Source: Ruminococcaceae bacterium D5
Lineage (GTDB): Bacteria > Bacillota > Clostridia > Oscillospirales > Ruminococcaceae
Assembly (NCBI GenBank): GCA_900113995.1
Contig: FORK01000018.1
Span: 1 to 47,380, forward strand
Reading direction: 5' to 3'
Length of the DNA: 47,380 nt
Shown: positions 32,135-39,823 of the stretch, piece by piece
Position numbering within the stretch: position 1 is the stretch's first letter
How the letters are laid out: each line of letters starts with the position of its first letter
Notes under the pieces: generated by a model
Database searches by the model: none
Told to the model about the DNA's origin: nothing
The model's input: the letters and a program-made list of their open reading frames with translations, nothing else
Position numbers and translations under genes: made by a program

Positions 32135-32166
32135 CCCGGCGCTTCACATGAAAGCGCCGGGGCGGT
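32131..32166. terminator. Terminator next to the 89-bp repeat
   Basis: CCGCCCCGGCGCTT pairs with AAGCGCCGGGGCGG around a short loop. The T-run is weak (TTCTG). It could serve the small plus-strand gene or the secreted-protein gene on the minus strand. Confidence 0.65.
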
Positions 32167-32194
32167 TCTGATCAATGGATGGGAGATTTCACAT

Positions 32195-33220
32195 TCAGGC
32201 GGCGGAGCCGGTCGAGGGATTGATCAGGACTCCTCCGCCGACTGCGGGGGAACCGCTGCCGGCTCCGCCCGCGCTTCCGGCCTGACCGGCCGGGGTAAAT
32301 ACCACCGTATCGGCGATCTCTTTATCGGTGATGATAAAGCGTCCGAGGGTGTCGGTCGTAAAGGTGAGCAGCTCCTCCGCATTGTGGTACTGCGCGGGAA
32401 TCTCGGTCAGCTTTCCGTTGAGGTAGCGGTAGACGAAGAACTGATCGTTAAAGTCATCGGCATAGGCGGAAACATCCAGCTCCATCACACCGTTGGTCCG
32501 GAACTGAGGTCCGGAGGGGAAGGTCAGAAATTCGAAGCTGTGGTCCTCATACTTGGTAACAATCTCTTTGACAGCGTTCTGGTTGTGTACCAGATTGACC
32601 GCCTTCATGTCGTTGATGCTGACGGTAAAACGCCAGTCGCCGTCTGTGAAGGTGACCTTTTTATACTGATTGCGCTTGGCAATCCGCTCCAGCTGCTCCG
32701 CGTCAAACACCGGAGCGCTGTTGTCAACCTCGATCTCATCCTCCGCATCCAGCGCGCTGATGAATTCGTCCGAAACCAGCTCGTAGCCCGTCTCAAATGA
32801 AACGGTCAGGGTGACAAAATCCTTGCGGTTGCTCTTGTTCACCATCTTGATTGAGTATTCCTCTTCGGTCTTGGCGGTCGGCCATCCGGCCTTAACCTCT
32901 GCGGCAATATAATACCGGTCGCCCGACTTGGAGAGGTTGAAATCCACCAGGCTGTCGCCCTCGCCGGTGTTGGACAGCTTGAAGCTGTAATCCTCCATCA
33001 CATCGGGATTGAGGGGCTGAGGCTCGCCCCCATCGATCGAGACGGATACCGGGAAACGGTATTTTTCACCGGGGGTCAGAAGTCCGCCTTCCAGACTGAT
33101 TCCGCTGTTTGTATCAGCCGAAAGGACAATCCGGTTGTCCTTCTCCCTCTGCGCGAAGGATTGGGCGGCCATCCCCGCCGCCATCACAGCGGCAAGGAGA
33201 ATCGAAACGGTTCTTTTCAT
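32195..33220 (-). CDS. Secreted protein of unknown function
   Basis: The 340-aa protein has a clear signal peptide (MKRTVSILLAAVMAAGMAAQ, cleavage after about SFA, residue 23). A mainly beta-rich, acidic exported body follows, and a Gly/Ser/Ala-rich tail (about 315-340). A segment near the end (LTTFTTDTLGRFIITDK-like) resembles the terminal part of many cell-surface repeat proteins. No membrane anchor or sorting signal is seen. The start at 33220 has GGAGG 7 nt upstream. I do not recognise a family. Confidence 0.75.
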   Translation of the reverse strand: MKRTVSILLAAVMAAGMAAQSFAQREKDNRIVLSADTNSGISLEGGLLTPGEKYRFPVSVSIDGGEPQPLNPDVMEDYSFKLSNTGEGDSLVDFNLSKSGDRYYIAAEVKAGWPTAKTEEEYSIKMVNKSNRKDFVTLTVSFETGYELVSDEFISALDAEDEIEVDNSAPVFDAEQLERIAKRNQYKKVTFTDGDWRFTVSINDMKAVNLVHNQNAVKEIVTKYEDHSFEFLTFPSGPQFRTNGVMELDVSAYADDFNDQFFVYRYLNGKLTEIPAQYHNAEELLTFTTDTLGRFIITDKEIADTVVFTPAGQAGSAGGAGSGSPAVGGGVLINPSTGSAA

Positions 33221-33299
33221 TGGGATACCTCCTGAATCGTGCTGCGGCGGATCGGTCCGCCGCGCGGCGCGTTGCTCGCATCTCCCGAGCACATGCCCC

Positions 33300-33328
33300 A
33301 TTATAGAGGCGATATCCCTAAAATTCAA
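33300..33328 (-). promoter_or_regulatory. Promoter of the secreted-protein gene
   Basis: Minus-strand TTGAAT (33323-33328), 17 bp and a perfect TATAAT (33300-33305) are present. The leader before the start codon is about 75 nt. Confidence 0.75.
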
Positions 33329-33462
33329 TCGGTTGTTGTTTCCATTTTGTTGATTCCGCTATCAATTTAAACAATAAAAATCAGAAAAATCCATCTTTTT
33401 AAGAAAAACGTTGATTTTATAGAAACCACTTCCCGAAAAGCGATCACAAATCTGTTACATCC

Positions 33463-34077
33463 TCATAGTTTTTCCTGAACCGCTTCCAAAGAATTATCCG
33501 GTGCCGGGGCTTGCGCCGCTTCGCAAAGTCCTGGCCCATTCCGGCGGTAACGCCGTCCGCAGGCCGCGCAGGCGAGGTTCGGACCCAGCTTTTCTCCACA
33601 GCGGCAGACCCAGCCGACCTGCCGCGCAGGATTGCCTGCCGCCAGCGCGTGATCCGGCAGGCTGTGGGTGACGACCGCGCCCGCCGCGACCATCGCCCAA
33701 CGTCCCACTGTATTCCCGCAAAGGACGGTGGCGTTCGCACCGATCGTCGCGCCCCTCCGCACAAGCGTCTTTTGATAGGATGCACGCCCCTTTGGATATT
33801 CGCTGCGGGGGGTCAGGTCATTGGTAAAAACGCAGGACGGCCCGCAAAATACGCCGTCCTCCAGCTCGACCCCCTCATACACCGATACATTATTTTGAAT
33901 TTTGACAAAATTTCCAATTTTGACCCGGTCCCCGAGGTTGACGTTCTGACCGAGGCTGCACCATTTTCCGACCGCCGACCCACGCTGCAAATGACAGAAG
34001 CACCAGATCCGGCTTCCTGCGCCGATTCGTACCCCCTCCTCGACAACGCAGGTGGGGTGCACAAAATAATCCCTCAT
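33463..34077 (-). CDS. WbpD/WlbB-like sugar N-acetyltransferase with zinc ribbon
   Basis: The 204-aa protein is a left-handed beta helix of hexapeptide repeats (VRIGAGSRIWCFCHLQ, VKIGNFVKIQNNVSVYEGVE). It has a typical acceptor loop (FTNDLTPRSEYPKG) and the ending ALAAGNPARQVGWV. It resembles enzymes that acetylate the 3-amino group of UDP-GlcNAc3NA. An extra C-terminal part has two Cys pairs (CRCGEKLG, CAACGRRY), likely a zinc ribbon. The start overlaps the upstream oxidoreductase stop as ATGA, with GGAGGGG upstream. It is the last gene of a three-gene sugar operon. Confidence 0.85.
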   Translation of the reverse strand: MRDYFVHPTCVVEEGVRIGAGSRIWCFCHLQRGSAVGKWCSLGQNVNLGDRVKIGNFVKIQNNVSVYEGVELEDGVFCGPSCVFTNDLTPRSEYPKGRASYQKTLVRRGATIGANATVLCGNTVGRWAMVAAGAVVTHSLPDHALAAGNPARQVGWVCRCGEKLGPNLACAACGRRYRRNGPGLCEAAQAPAPDNSLEAVQEKL

Positions 34078-35144
34078 GGAAAGATCCCCTCCATTTCCGC
34101 CGAGGAAAACCCGGCGAGCGGCAGTGTGACCGGCCCTCCGGTCCGGCGGCTGCGGTAGACGGCCAGCACCAGCTCGAGGGCCGCACGGCCGTCCTCCCCT
34201 GTGATAAAAGGGCGGCGGCCCTCACGAATCGCGGCGGATGCATCAGCATAGAGTGCCAGATGTCCGCTGCCGTAGATATCCTGCCCGCCGCCCGGCGCTG
34301 GCTCGATCCTGGGAGGTGTTTCCTCCCCTTCCACCCGCCAGACCTCGATTCGGTTCGCCGCTGCGCCGCCGAGGCGCGCCGTTCCCCGCTCGCCGAACAC
34401 CGACAGGGTTTCCTCAAGGTTGGAAGGGTAAAGATTTCCGCTTCCTTCGATGGTGGCGAGCATCCCGCCGGAAAAGCGCACCGCCGCAATCCCCACGTCC
34501 TCTGTTTCAATGCGCGGATGCATCCGCCGCGCCAGCGCCCCGCAGACCCATTCCGGTTCGCCCTCTCCCATCCAGCGCAGCAAATCAATCCCATGGATGC
34601 ACTGGTTCATCAGGATACCCCCGTCGCTCACCCAGCGCCCGCGCCAATCCGCCTGCCTGTAATATGCGTCGTCCCGGTTCCAGCGCAGGGTCAGCGCCGC
34701 ATGGGAAAGTCTGCCGAACCGTCCCGCGTCGAGCGCGCGGCGCAGCGCCATCACAGCCGGATTAAAGCGGTTCTGATGGCAGGGGACGAGGCAGAGCCCC
34801 CGTTCCCCCGCACGTCGGATCATCTCATCCGCGTCGGAGAGGGAAAGGGCAATCGGCTTCTCCACAATCACATGCGCCCCCGCATCGAGACAGTCGAGCG
34901 CCACCCGGGCATGGACGCCGCTTTCCGCGGCGACAGCCGCCAGCTCCGGACGCTCGCGGTCCAGCAGCTCCCGGTGGTCCGCATAGATTCTGGCGCCGGA
35001 CTCCCCCAGCCCGGTCCGGCGCAGCAGTTCCCGGCCCCGCTCCAAAACCGGATCGCAGACGGCGACCACCTCCAGCGAGGCGGCGCGCGCTGCGGTAAGG
35101 TGCCGTCCGGCAATCCGTCCGCAGCCGATCAGCGCGTAGCGCAT
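34074..35144 (-). CDS. Gfo/Idh/MocA oxidoreductase, WlbA/WbpB-like
   Basis: The 356-aa NAD-dependent sugar oxidoreductase has an N-terminal Rossmann fold (MRYALIGCGRIAGRHLTAAR) and the EKP motif (VIVEKPIALS). The catalytic region GGILMNQCIHGIDLLRW includes the His. Given its neighbours, the likely reaction is oxidation of UDP-GlcNAcA at C3 to the 3-keto sugar. It lies 14 nt after the dehydrogenase gene and overlaps the acetyltransferase by 4 nt. Confidence 0.85.
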   Translation of the reverse strand: MRYALIGCGRIAGRHLTAARAASLEVVAVCDPVLERGRELLRRTGLGESGARIYADHRELLDRERPELAAVAAESGVHARVALDCLDAGAHVIVEKPIALSLSDADEMIRRAGERGLCLVPCHQNRFNPAVMALRRALDAGRFGRLSHAALTLRWNRDDAYYRQADWRGRWVSDGGILMNQCIHGIDLLRWMGEGEPEWVCGALARRMHPRIETEDVGIAAVRFSGGMLATIEGSGNLYPSNLEETLSVFGERGTARLGGAAANRIEVWRVEGEETPPRIEPAPGGGQDIYGSGHLALYADASAAIREGRRPFITGEDGRAALELVLAVYRSRRTGGPVTLPLAGFSSAEMEGIFP

Positions 35145-35158
35145 GATGCTCCCCCTTT

Positions 35159-36472
35159 CTACAAAACGGTGATGTTCTCCCGCGGAACAATTTCCTTCAT
35201 CGCGTTTTTGGTGTCGAAAATCTGCCTCGCGTTCTTCTGCACCAACGAATAATCCACTGCAGCATGAGCGGTCAGAATCAGCACCAGGTCGGCCTCCGAG
35301 ATGGCCGAGCCGGTCAGGCGCGGGAGGCCGAGCCGGGTTTTGCCCTTCCAGACATACTGGGAAAGATACGGGTCGTAAAAGGAGAGACGCGCCCCCTGCT
35401 CCCGCAGCAGCTCGATGACCCGAACCGCCGGACTTTCCCGGAAATCGGCCACCTCCTGCTTATAGGCCGCTCCCAGCGCAAGAATCTTTGAGCCGAAAAC
35501 AGCCTTTCCCTGTGCGTTGAGCATCCGCGCCGCCCGCGCCGCGCAATACTCCGGCATCCGGTCGTTGACTGCCGCGGCGCTCTCCAGCAGCTGCGTGCGG
35601 CAGCCGAAGGCCCGCGCGCGCCAGCTCAGATAGACAGGGTCCACCGGAATGCAGTGCCCCCCGATTCCCGGTCCGGGATAGAACGCGGTAAAGCCGTATG
35701 GTTTTGTTTTCGCCGCCTCCACCACCTCCCAGATATCCAGCCCCATCGCGCCGCAAAGCATCGCCATTTCGTTGGCCAGAGCGATATTGACGCTTCGGTA
35801 GCTGTTTTCGAGCAGCTTCTCCATTTCAGCCGCCGCGGGGCGGGAAACCTCGAATACCTCCCCCTGCAGAACCGACCGGTAAAGAGCGGCGATCACCTCG
35901 GTGGCGTCCCGCCCGATTCCTCCCACCACCCGGGGGGTGTTGCAGGTGCGGTAGATCAGGTTTCCGGGATCGACCCGCTCGGGCGAGAATCCGAGATAGA
36001 AATCCTCCCCGCATTTCATCCCCGAACCCTGCTCAAGAATCGGGCGCAGCAGTTCCTCGGTGGTGCCGGGATAGCTGGTGGATTCCAGCACGACGATCGT
36101 TCCCCGCCGCAGCCTCCGGGCGATCTGCGCCGCTGATTCCCGGATATAGCGCAGGTCCGGCTGCCGGTTTTCATCGAGCGGGGTCGGAACACAGACGGCG
36201 ATAAAATCCACCGCTTTGAGCAGCTCGAAATCCTCGGTCGCCGCCAGCATTCCCCCGGCCGTCAGCGCGCCGAGCTCCTGATCGACCACATCTCCGATGT
36301 AGTTTTGGCCCTGATTCACCATCGCGACCCGTTCCGGCTGGATATCGAATCCGATGGTGCGGAATCCCGCCTTCGCCTTCTCGACGGCCAGCGGCAGGCC
36401 CACATACCCGAGCCCAACCACCCCGCAGACGAGCGAACGGTCCTGAATCATCCGCAGCAGCCTTCTTTTCAT
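35159..36472 (-). CDS. UDP-N-acetylglucosamine 6-dehydrogenase (WbpA type)
   Basis: The 437-aa enzyme oxidises a UDP-sugar twice at C6 to the uronate. It shows the NAD fold VCGVVGLGYVGLPLAVEKAK, then CVPTPLDENRQPD, SFSPERVDPG-type GFSPERVDPGN, and the catalytic Cys in PGPGIGGHCIPVDP. A C-terminal UDP-binding domain (ALGAAYKQEVADFRESPA) is present. ATG at 36472 is chosen because AGGAGG lies 6 nt before it; an in-frame ATG 21 nt further up would place that ribosome site inside the gene. It is first in the sugar operon and diverges from vanW. Confidence 0.9.
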   Translation of the reverse strand: MKRRLLRMIQDRSLVCGVVGLGYVGLPLAVEKAKAGFRTIGFDIQPERVAMVNQGQNYIGDVVDQELGALTAGGMLAATEDFELLKAVDFIAVCVPTPLDENRQPDLRYIRESAAQIARRLRRGTIVVLESTSYPGTTEELLRPILEQGSGMKCGEDFYLGFSPERVDPGNLIYRTCNTPRVVGGIGRDATEVIAALYRSVLQGEVFEVSRPAAAEMEKLLENSYRSVNIALANEMAMLCGAMGLDIWEVVEAAKTKPYGFTAFYPGPGIGGHCIPVDPVYLSWRARAFGCRTQLLESAAAVNDRMPEYCAARAARMLNAQGKAVFGSKILALGAAYKQEVADFRESPAVRVIELLREQGARLSFYDPYLSQYVWKGKTRLGLPRLTGSAISEADLVLILTAHAAVDYSLVQKNARQIFDTKNAMKEIVPRENITVL

Positions 36473-36644
36473 CCGGCGCCTCCTTTTTGCCATCAGGCAT
36501 ACATCACGGCTTGTCAGCCGCGTGGTACAGTATATACGGCCAAGCGGAAAAAGATGTCCGCTTTTCCGGCGCGCGCCCCGGGGATTGTTATTCGGGCCGA
36601 AATGTGATATTCTTGTGAAAAATCAGTGAAAGGAAGCAAACACA

Positions 36645-37490
36645 ATGGGAAGACGGAAGCTTTTTTGCGAATACGGTCCGGTCTGTTACCGCATCTCGGT
36701 GGAAAAGGAATGCCTGTGCCGCCACCTGCACGACCTTCTTCACCGGACAAGGTTTGCCGGGCGGCGCGATGAGCGGGAATTTCCCATTCTTGTCAAAGGG
36801 CACACCTCTCCCATTCTGCGCAGGCTCGACGGAGTTGACATGCGCCTGCAGCGCAACAAAGCCGAGAATCTGCGGCTTGCCGTCCGCGCGCTCGATCATC
36901 TGGTGATTCGGCCCGGCGAAACCTTTTCTTTCTGGCATCTCATCGGCCGCTGCACCGCCCGTCGGGGCTATCTGCCGGGGCTTGCCATTTCTAACGGCGC
37001 TTTCCGGGAGGAAGCCGGCGGCGGGCTGTGCCAGCTCGCCAACCTGATCCATTACCTTGTGCTGCACACCCCGCTGGAGGTCACAGAGCTGCATCATCAT
37101 TCCGACGCTCTTTTCCCCGACAGTGAACGGCGGGTTCCCTTCGGCACCGGCACCTCCGTCTTTTACTGCAACGTCGATTACCGTTTTTGCAACACGTCCG
37201 GGGTTCCGGTTCAGCTTTCGGTCTGGGTGGACGGAGAGCTTCTCTGCGGGGAGCTGCGCGCCGAAAAGCCCTTTCCGCTGCGCTACCGCCTCATCGAAGA
37301 GGGGAGCTGCTACACCCGGGAAGCGGACGGCTTTTACCGAAACAGCCGCGTTTACCGACGCTGCTTCGAGCGGGAGAGCGGACGCGAGCTGCCGCGCGAG
37401 CTGATTCTGGTCAACCACTCGAAGGTGATGTATGATCCCTCGCTGATTCCGCCGGAACAGCTGGCCGGGGAGGGAACGCCATGCCGATGA
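36645..37490 (+). CDS. vanW: VanW family protein
   Basis: The 281-aa protein has the VanW core: IRPGETFSFWHLIGRCTARR, GYLPGLAISNG, AGGGLCQLANLIHYLVLHTP and ELHHHSDALFPDS. VanW accompanies some vancomycin-resistance clusters, but its activity is unknown and most copies are unrelated to resistance. There is no signal peptide, and no vanH/A/X is nearby. GAAAGGAAG lies before ATG. The last 10 nt overlap the dltA-like gene, so a shared role on D-Ala or wall chemistry is suggested by position only. Confidence 0.88.
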   Translation: MGRRKLFCEYGPVCYRISVEKECLCRHLHDLLHRTRFAGRRDEREFPILVKGHTSPILRRLDGVDMRLQRNKAENLRLAVRALDHLVIRPGETFSFWHLIGRCTARRGYLPGLAISNGAFREEAGGGLCQLANLIHYLVLHTPLEVTELHHHSDALFPDSERRVPFGTGTSVFYCNVDYRFCNTSGVPVQLSVWVDGELLCGELRAEKPFPLRYRLIEEGSCYTREADGFYRNSRVYRRCFERESGRELPRELILVNHSKVMYDPSLIPPEQLAGEGTPCR

Positions 37491-38947
37491 CCGCCGGCCT
37501 GCTGCGCTTTTCGGAATCGGATGCGCCCGCTTACCGCTGTTCGCAGGGGATTCTTTCCTTTCGGGAGCTGACCGCGGCTGCCCGGCGGCTCGCGGCTCTG
37601 TTGCTGCGGGAGGTTCCGCCCGGCGTCCCGGTCGGAATCTACGGCCACAAGGAGCCGCTGATGCCGGTCTGTATCGCGGCCTGCGCGATCGCCAACCGCC
37701 CCTATCTGCCGATCGACCGGCAGATTCCGCCCGCCCGCGCCGAACGGATGCTTCAGGCGGCCGGGGCCGGCCTGCTGCTTGCCGCCGGAGAGGGCTTTGT
37801 TCCCTCCTCCGCCGCGGCTGTCGGTCCTGCGGCGCTTGCCGAGACCGCTTTTGACCCCGACAAAGAGCAGGCGGCTCCGGCCGCCGCGTGTCCCGGCGAC
37901 CGCTTCTACCTGCTCTTTACCTCGGGCAGCAGCGGAGAACCCAAGGGCGTGGCGGTCACCCGCGGGAACGCCGCCTCCTTCCTGCGGTGGGAGCGTCCGC
38001 TGCTTTCCACCGCCGCGGGGCCGGTGCTGAGCCACGCCGCTTACTCCTTCGATCTTTCGGTGGCCGGGCTCTGGCTCGCCCTGACCTCCGGCCGGTGCGC
38101 GGCGGTGCTCGAATCGGAGCTGTTCGGGGATTATCCCGCGCTGTTCGGCAGGATCGGAGAGGCCGCACCCTCCCTCGCCGTTTTAACCCCCTCCTTTGCG
38201 GAGCTGCTTCTTGCCTCGCCGTCCTTTGCGGCGGAGCGGTTTCCCGCCCTGAGGGAGCTTCTCTTCTGCGGGGAGCCGCTGCGCGCCGGGACGGTCCGCA
38301 GGCTCTGGGCGCGCTTTCCGGGTATTCGGATCGTCAACAGCTACGGCCCCACCGAATGCACCGTCGCGGTCACCGGCTGCGAGATGGAAGAATGGATGGC
38401 GGAATCGGGCGAGCTTCCGGTGGGCCGTTCCAAGCCGGGAACTCAGATCATCGTGCGGGACCCCTCCACCGGCAGGGCGCTGCCGGACGGAACCGCTGGA
38501 GAGCTGGTCGTCTCGGGAGACAGCGTCACCCCGGGCTACCTCGGCCCGGCGCAGGGTGGATTCTGTACCCTCGACGGAGTTTTCTCCTACCGCACCGGCG
38601 ATCTCGGCCTTTGCAGGGACGGACTGTTCTACTGTCTCGGACGGCTCGACCGTCAGATCAAGTGGCACGGCCTGCGGATTGAGCCGGGGGAGATCGAGCA
38701 GACTCTGCTGCGCTGCAGGGGAATCGCCCAGGCCGCGGTCCTGCCGGTGCTGCGAGGCGGACGTGTCCGCCGTCTGCGGGCCTTCGTGTCTCCCAGCGGG
38801 GGCGTTTTCCTCAACCCCGCCGCGCTGGAAGAAACGCTGCGCGGCATCCTGCCCGCCGGGATGGTCCCGTCGGTGGAGGTCCTGCCCCGGATGCCGCTCA
38901 CCCCAAACGGAAAATGCGACTATGCTGCGCTGAAGGAGCTGCCATGA
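37481..38947 (+). CDS. dltA: DltA-like D-alanine--carrier protein ligase
   Basis: The 488-aa adenylating enzyme would activate D-alanine as AMP ester and load it onto the carrier encoded next. The AMP-binding core motifs are FTSGSSGEPKGVAVTRGNA, NSYGPTECTVAVT (the VAVT ending is typical of DltA), YRTGDLG, and the final MPLTPNGKCDYAAL with the catalytic Lys. Its length is slightly below Bacillus DltA (503 aa). It overlaps vanW by 10 nt and dltC by 4 nt. No dltB or dltD lies in the window, so a complete Dlt pathway cannot be shown here. Confidence 0.88.
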   Translation: MPMTAGLLRFSESDAPAYRCSQGILSFRELTAAARRLAALLLREVPPGVPVGIYGHKEPLMPVCIAACAIANRPYLPIDRQIPPARAERMLQAAGAGLLLAAGEGFVPSSAAAVGPAALAETAFDPDKEQAAPAAACPGDRFYLLFTSGSSGEPKGVAVTRGNAASFLRWERPLLSTAAGPVLSHAAYSFDLSVAGLWLALTSGRCAAVLESELFGDYPALFGRIGEAAPSLAVLTPSFAELLLASPSFAAERFPALRELLFCGEPLRAGTVRRLWARFPGIRIVNSYGPTECTVAVTGCEMEEWMAESGELPVGRSKPGTQIIVRDPSTGRALPDGTAGELVVSGDSVTPGYLGPAQGGFCTLDGVFSYRTGDLGLCRDGLFYCLGRLDRQIKWHGLRIEPGEIEQTLLRCRGIAQAAVLPVLRGGRVRRLRAFVSPSGGVFLNPAALEETLRGILPAGMVPSVEVLPRMPLTPNGKCDYAALKELP

Positions 38948-39192
38948 ATCAACCCGAAGCAAGAGAACAGCTGCTCGAAATCCTCACCGAGGCCTGCGGG
39001 CGGCCAAAACCACCCATCCGTCCCGAAACCGACCTGCTCGATTCCGGACTGCTCGATTCCCTCGCCCTGATCGAGCTGCTCGAGGGAATTGAAGACCGGT
39101 TCGGGATCATTCTCGAACCCACGCGCATCCCTCGAGAACGCTGGCGTTCCCCTTCGAGCATCCTGCGCTTGATTGAGGAACACCAAGGCTGA
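38944..39192 (+). CDS. dltC: DltC-like D-alanyl carrier protein
   Basis: The 82-aa acyl-carrier-type protein has its phosphopantetheine Ser in LLDSGLLDSLALIELL. It is acidic and helical, like DltC (78 aa). The ATGA overlap with dltA marks it as that enzyme's partner. The duplicated LLDSG/LLDSL makes the exact attachment Ser worth care; the second (DSL) fits the canonical DSL motif. Confidence 0.88.
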   Translation: MNQPEAREQLLEILTEACGRPKPPIRPETDLLDSGLLDSLALIELLEGIEDRFGIILEPTRIPRERWRSPSSILRLIEEHQG

Positions 39193-39197
39193 GTCAT

Positions 39198-39223
39198 AAC
39201 CGCCGGGTAAGCCGGAGGTTTTC
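39198..39223 (+). terminator. Weak terminator after dltC
   Basis: AACC and CCGG arms pair with CCGG and GGTT (one mismatch inside), followed by TTTTCG. Confidence 0.45.
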
Positions 39224-39224
39224 G

Positions 39225-39385
39225 TGCACCCTTTCAGGGCCTGCCGCCGACAAGCGCCTTAAGCACGCCGGACTTGATTTTGTCCGTCCCGCTCGCTCCC
39301 CCAACCGTAAACGGACTGACCGCTTCGCCGGTGCATGAAGCGAAAGTTTCTGCGCGGCGTCTTCTCCGGCAGCGCCGGTCATTTT
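39225..39385 (-). repeat. Dispersed intergenic repeat, copy 7 (diverged)
   Basis: It ends with AAGCGAAAGTTTCTGCGCGG, CGTCTTCTCCGGCAGCGCCG, matching the end module of copies 1, 6 and 8. The left part (AGGGCCTGCCGCCGACAAGC and CCCAACCGTAAACGG) matches only loosely. Confidence 0.45.
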
Positions 39386-39399
39386 CCTGTTTTCAAAAA

Positions 39400-39442
39400 A
39401 GCGCGGCCCTTCCCCATGCAGGGGGAAGAGCCGCGCTTTTCC
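39400..39442 (-). terminator. Terminator after the PQ-loop gene
   Basis: AAAAGCGCGGC and GCCGCGCTTTT with an inner CTTCCCC/GGGGAAG stem give a long hairpin ending in a T-run on the minus strand. Confidence 0.85.
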
Positions 39443-39451
39443 GCTGAATCT

Positions 39452-39739
39452 CTACCGCTTCACGGCTTCGGCCTCGCGGTCGAGCCTGCGGTTGCGAAAA
39501 TAGATGACGAGATCGGCTGACACCATCACCATATTGAGCGCGTAGAAAAAAATCACATAGTCGGGGGAGTTGATCAGCTTGTTGATGATTCCGCAGAGAT
39601 AGCCGAAGATGATCACCAGAAGGAACATCAGACTCTTTCCTTTTGCGGTGCGCGCAATATAGGATTTGTGAACCGACGCGGGCCAGGCCGCGCCGAAGCT
39701 GAGCAGCATTAACAACTCAAAAATCTTGGTCTGGTGCAT
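39452..39739 (-). CDS. PQ-loop family small membrane protein
   Basis: The 95-aa protein has three membrane helices (residues about 5-22, 33-53, 60-82) with FGAAWPASVHKSYIARTAKG between the first two. This fits the SemiSWEET/PQ-loop layout of small dimeric transporters. The conserved proline and the KGKS turn are present. ATG at 39739 has AAGGAGG 8 nt upstream. The substrate cannot be inferred. Confidence 0.7.
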   Translation of the reverse strand: MHQTKIFELLMLLSFGAAWPASVHKSYIARTAKGKSLMFLLVIIFGYLCGIINKLINSPDYVIFFYALNMVMVSADLVIYFRNRRLDREAEAVKR

Positions 39740-39823
39740 TCCTCGGTCCTCCTTCATCGTCAACAGAACGTACAGGCCGCCTTGGCCCCAATGAGGAAAT
39801 CATAGCACGCGCCGCGCGGAAAA

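Noticed and set aside
36645-37490. Vancomycin resistance locus
   Set aside because: VanW alone is common in Clostridia; no vanH, van ligase, vanX or VanRS pair is adjacent.
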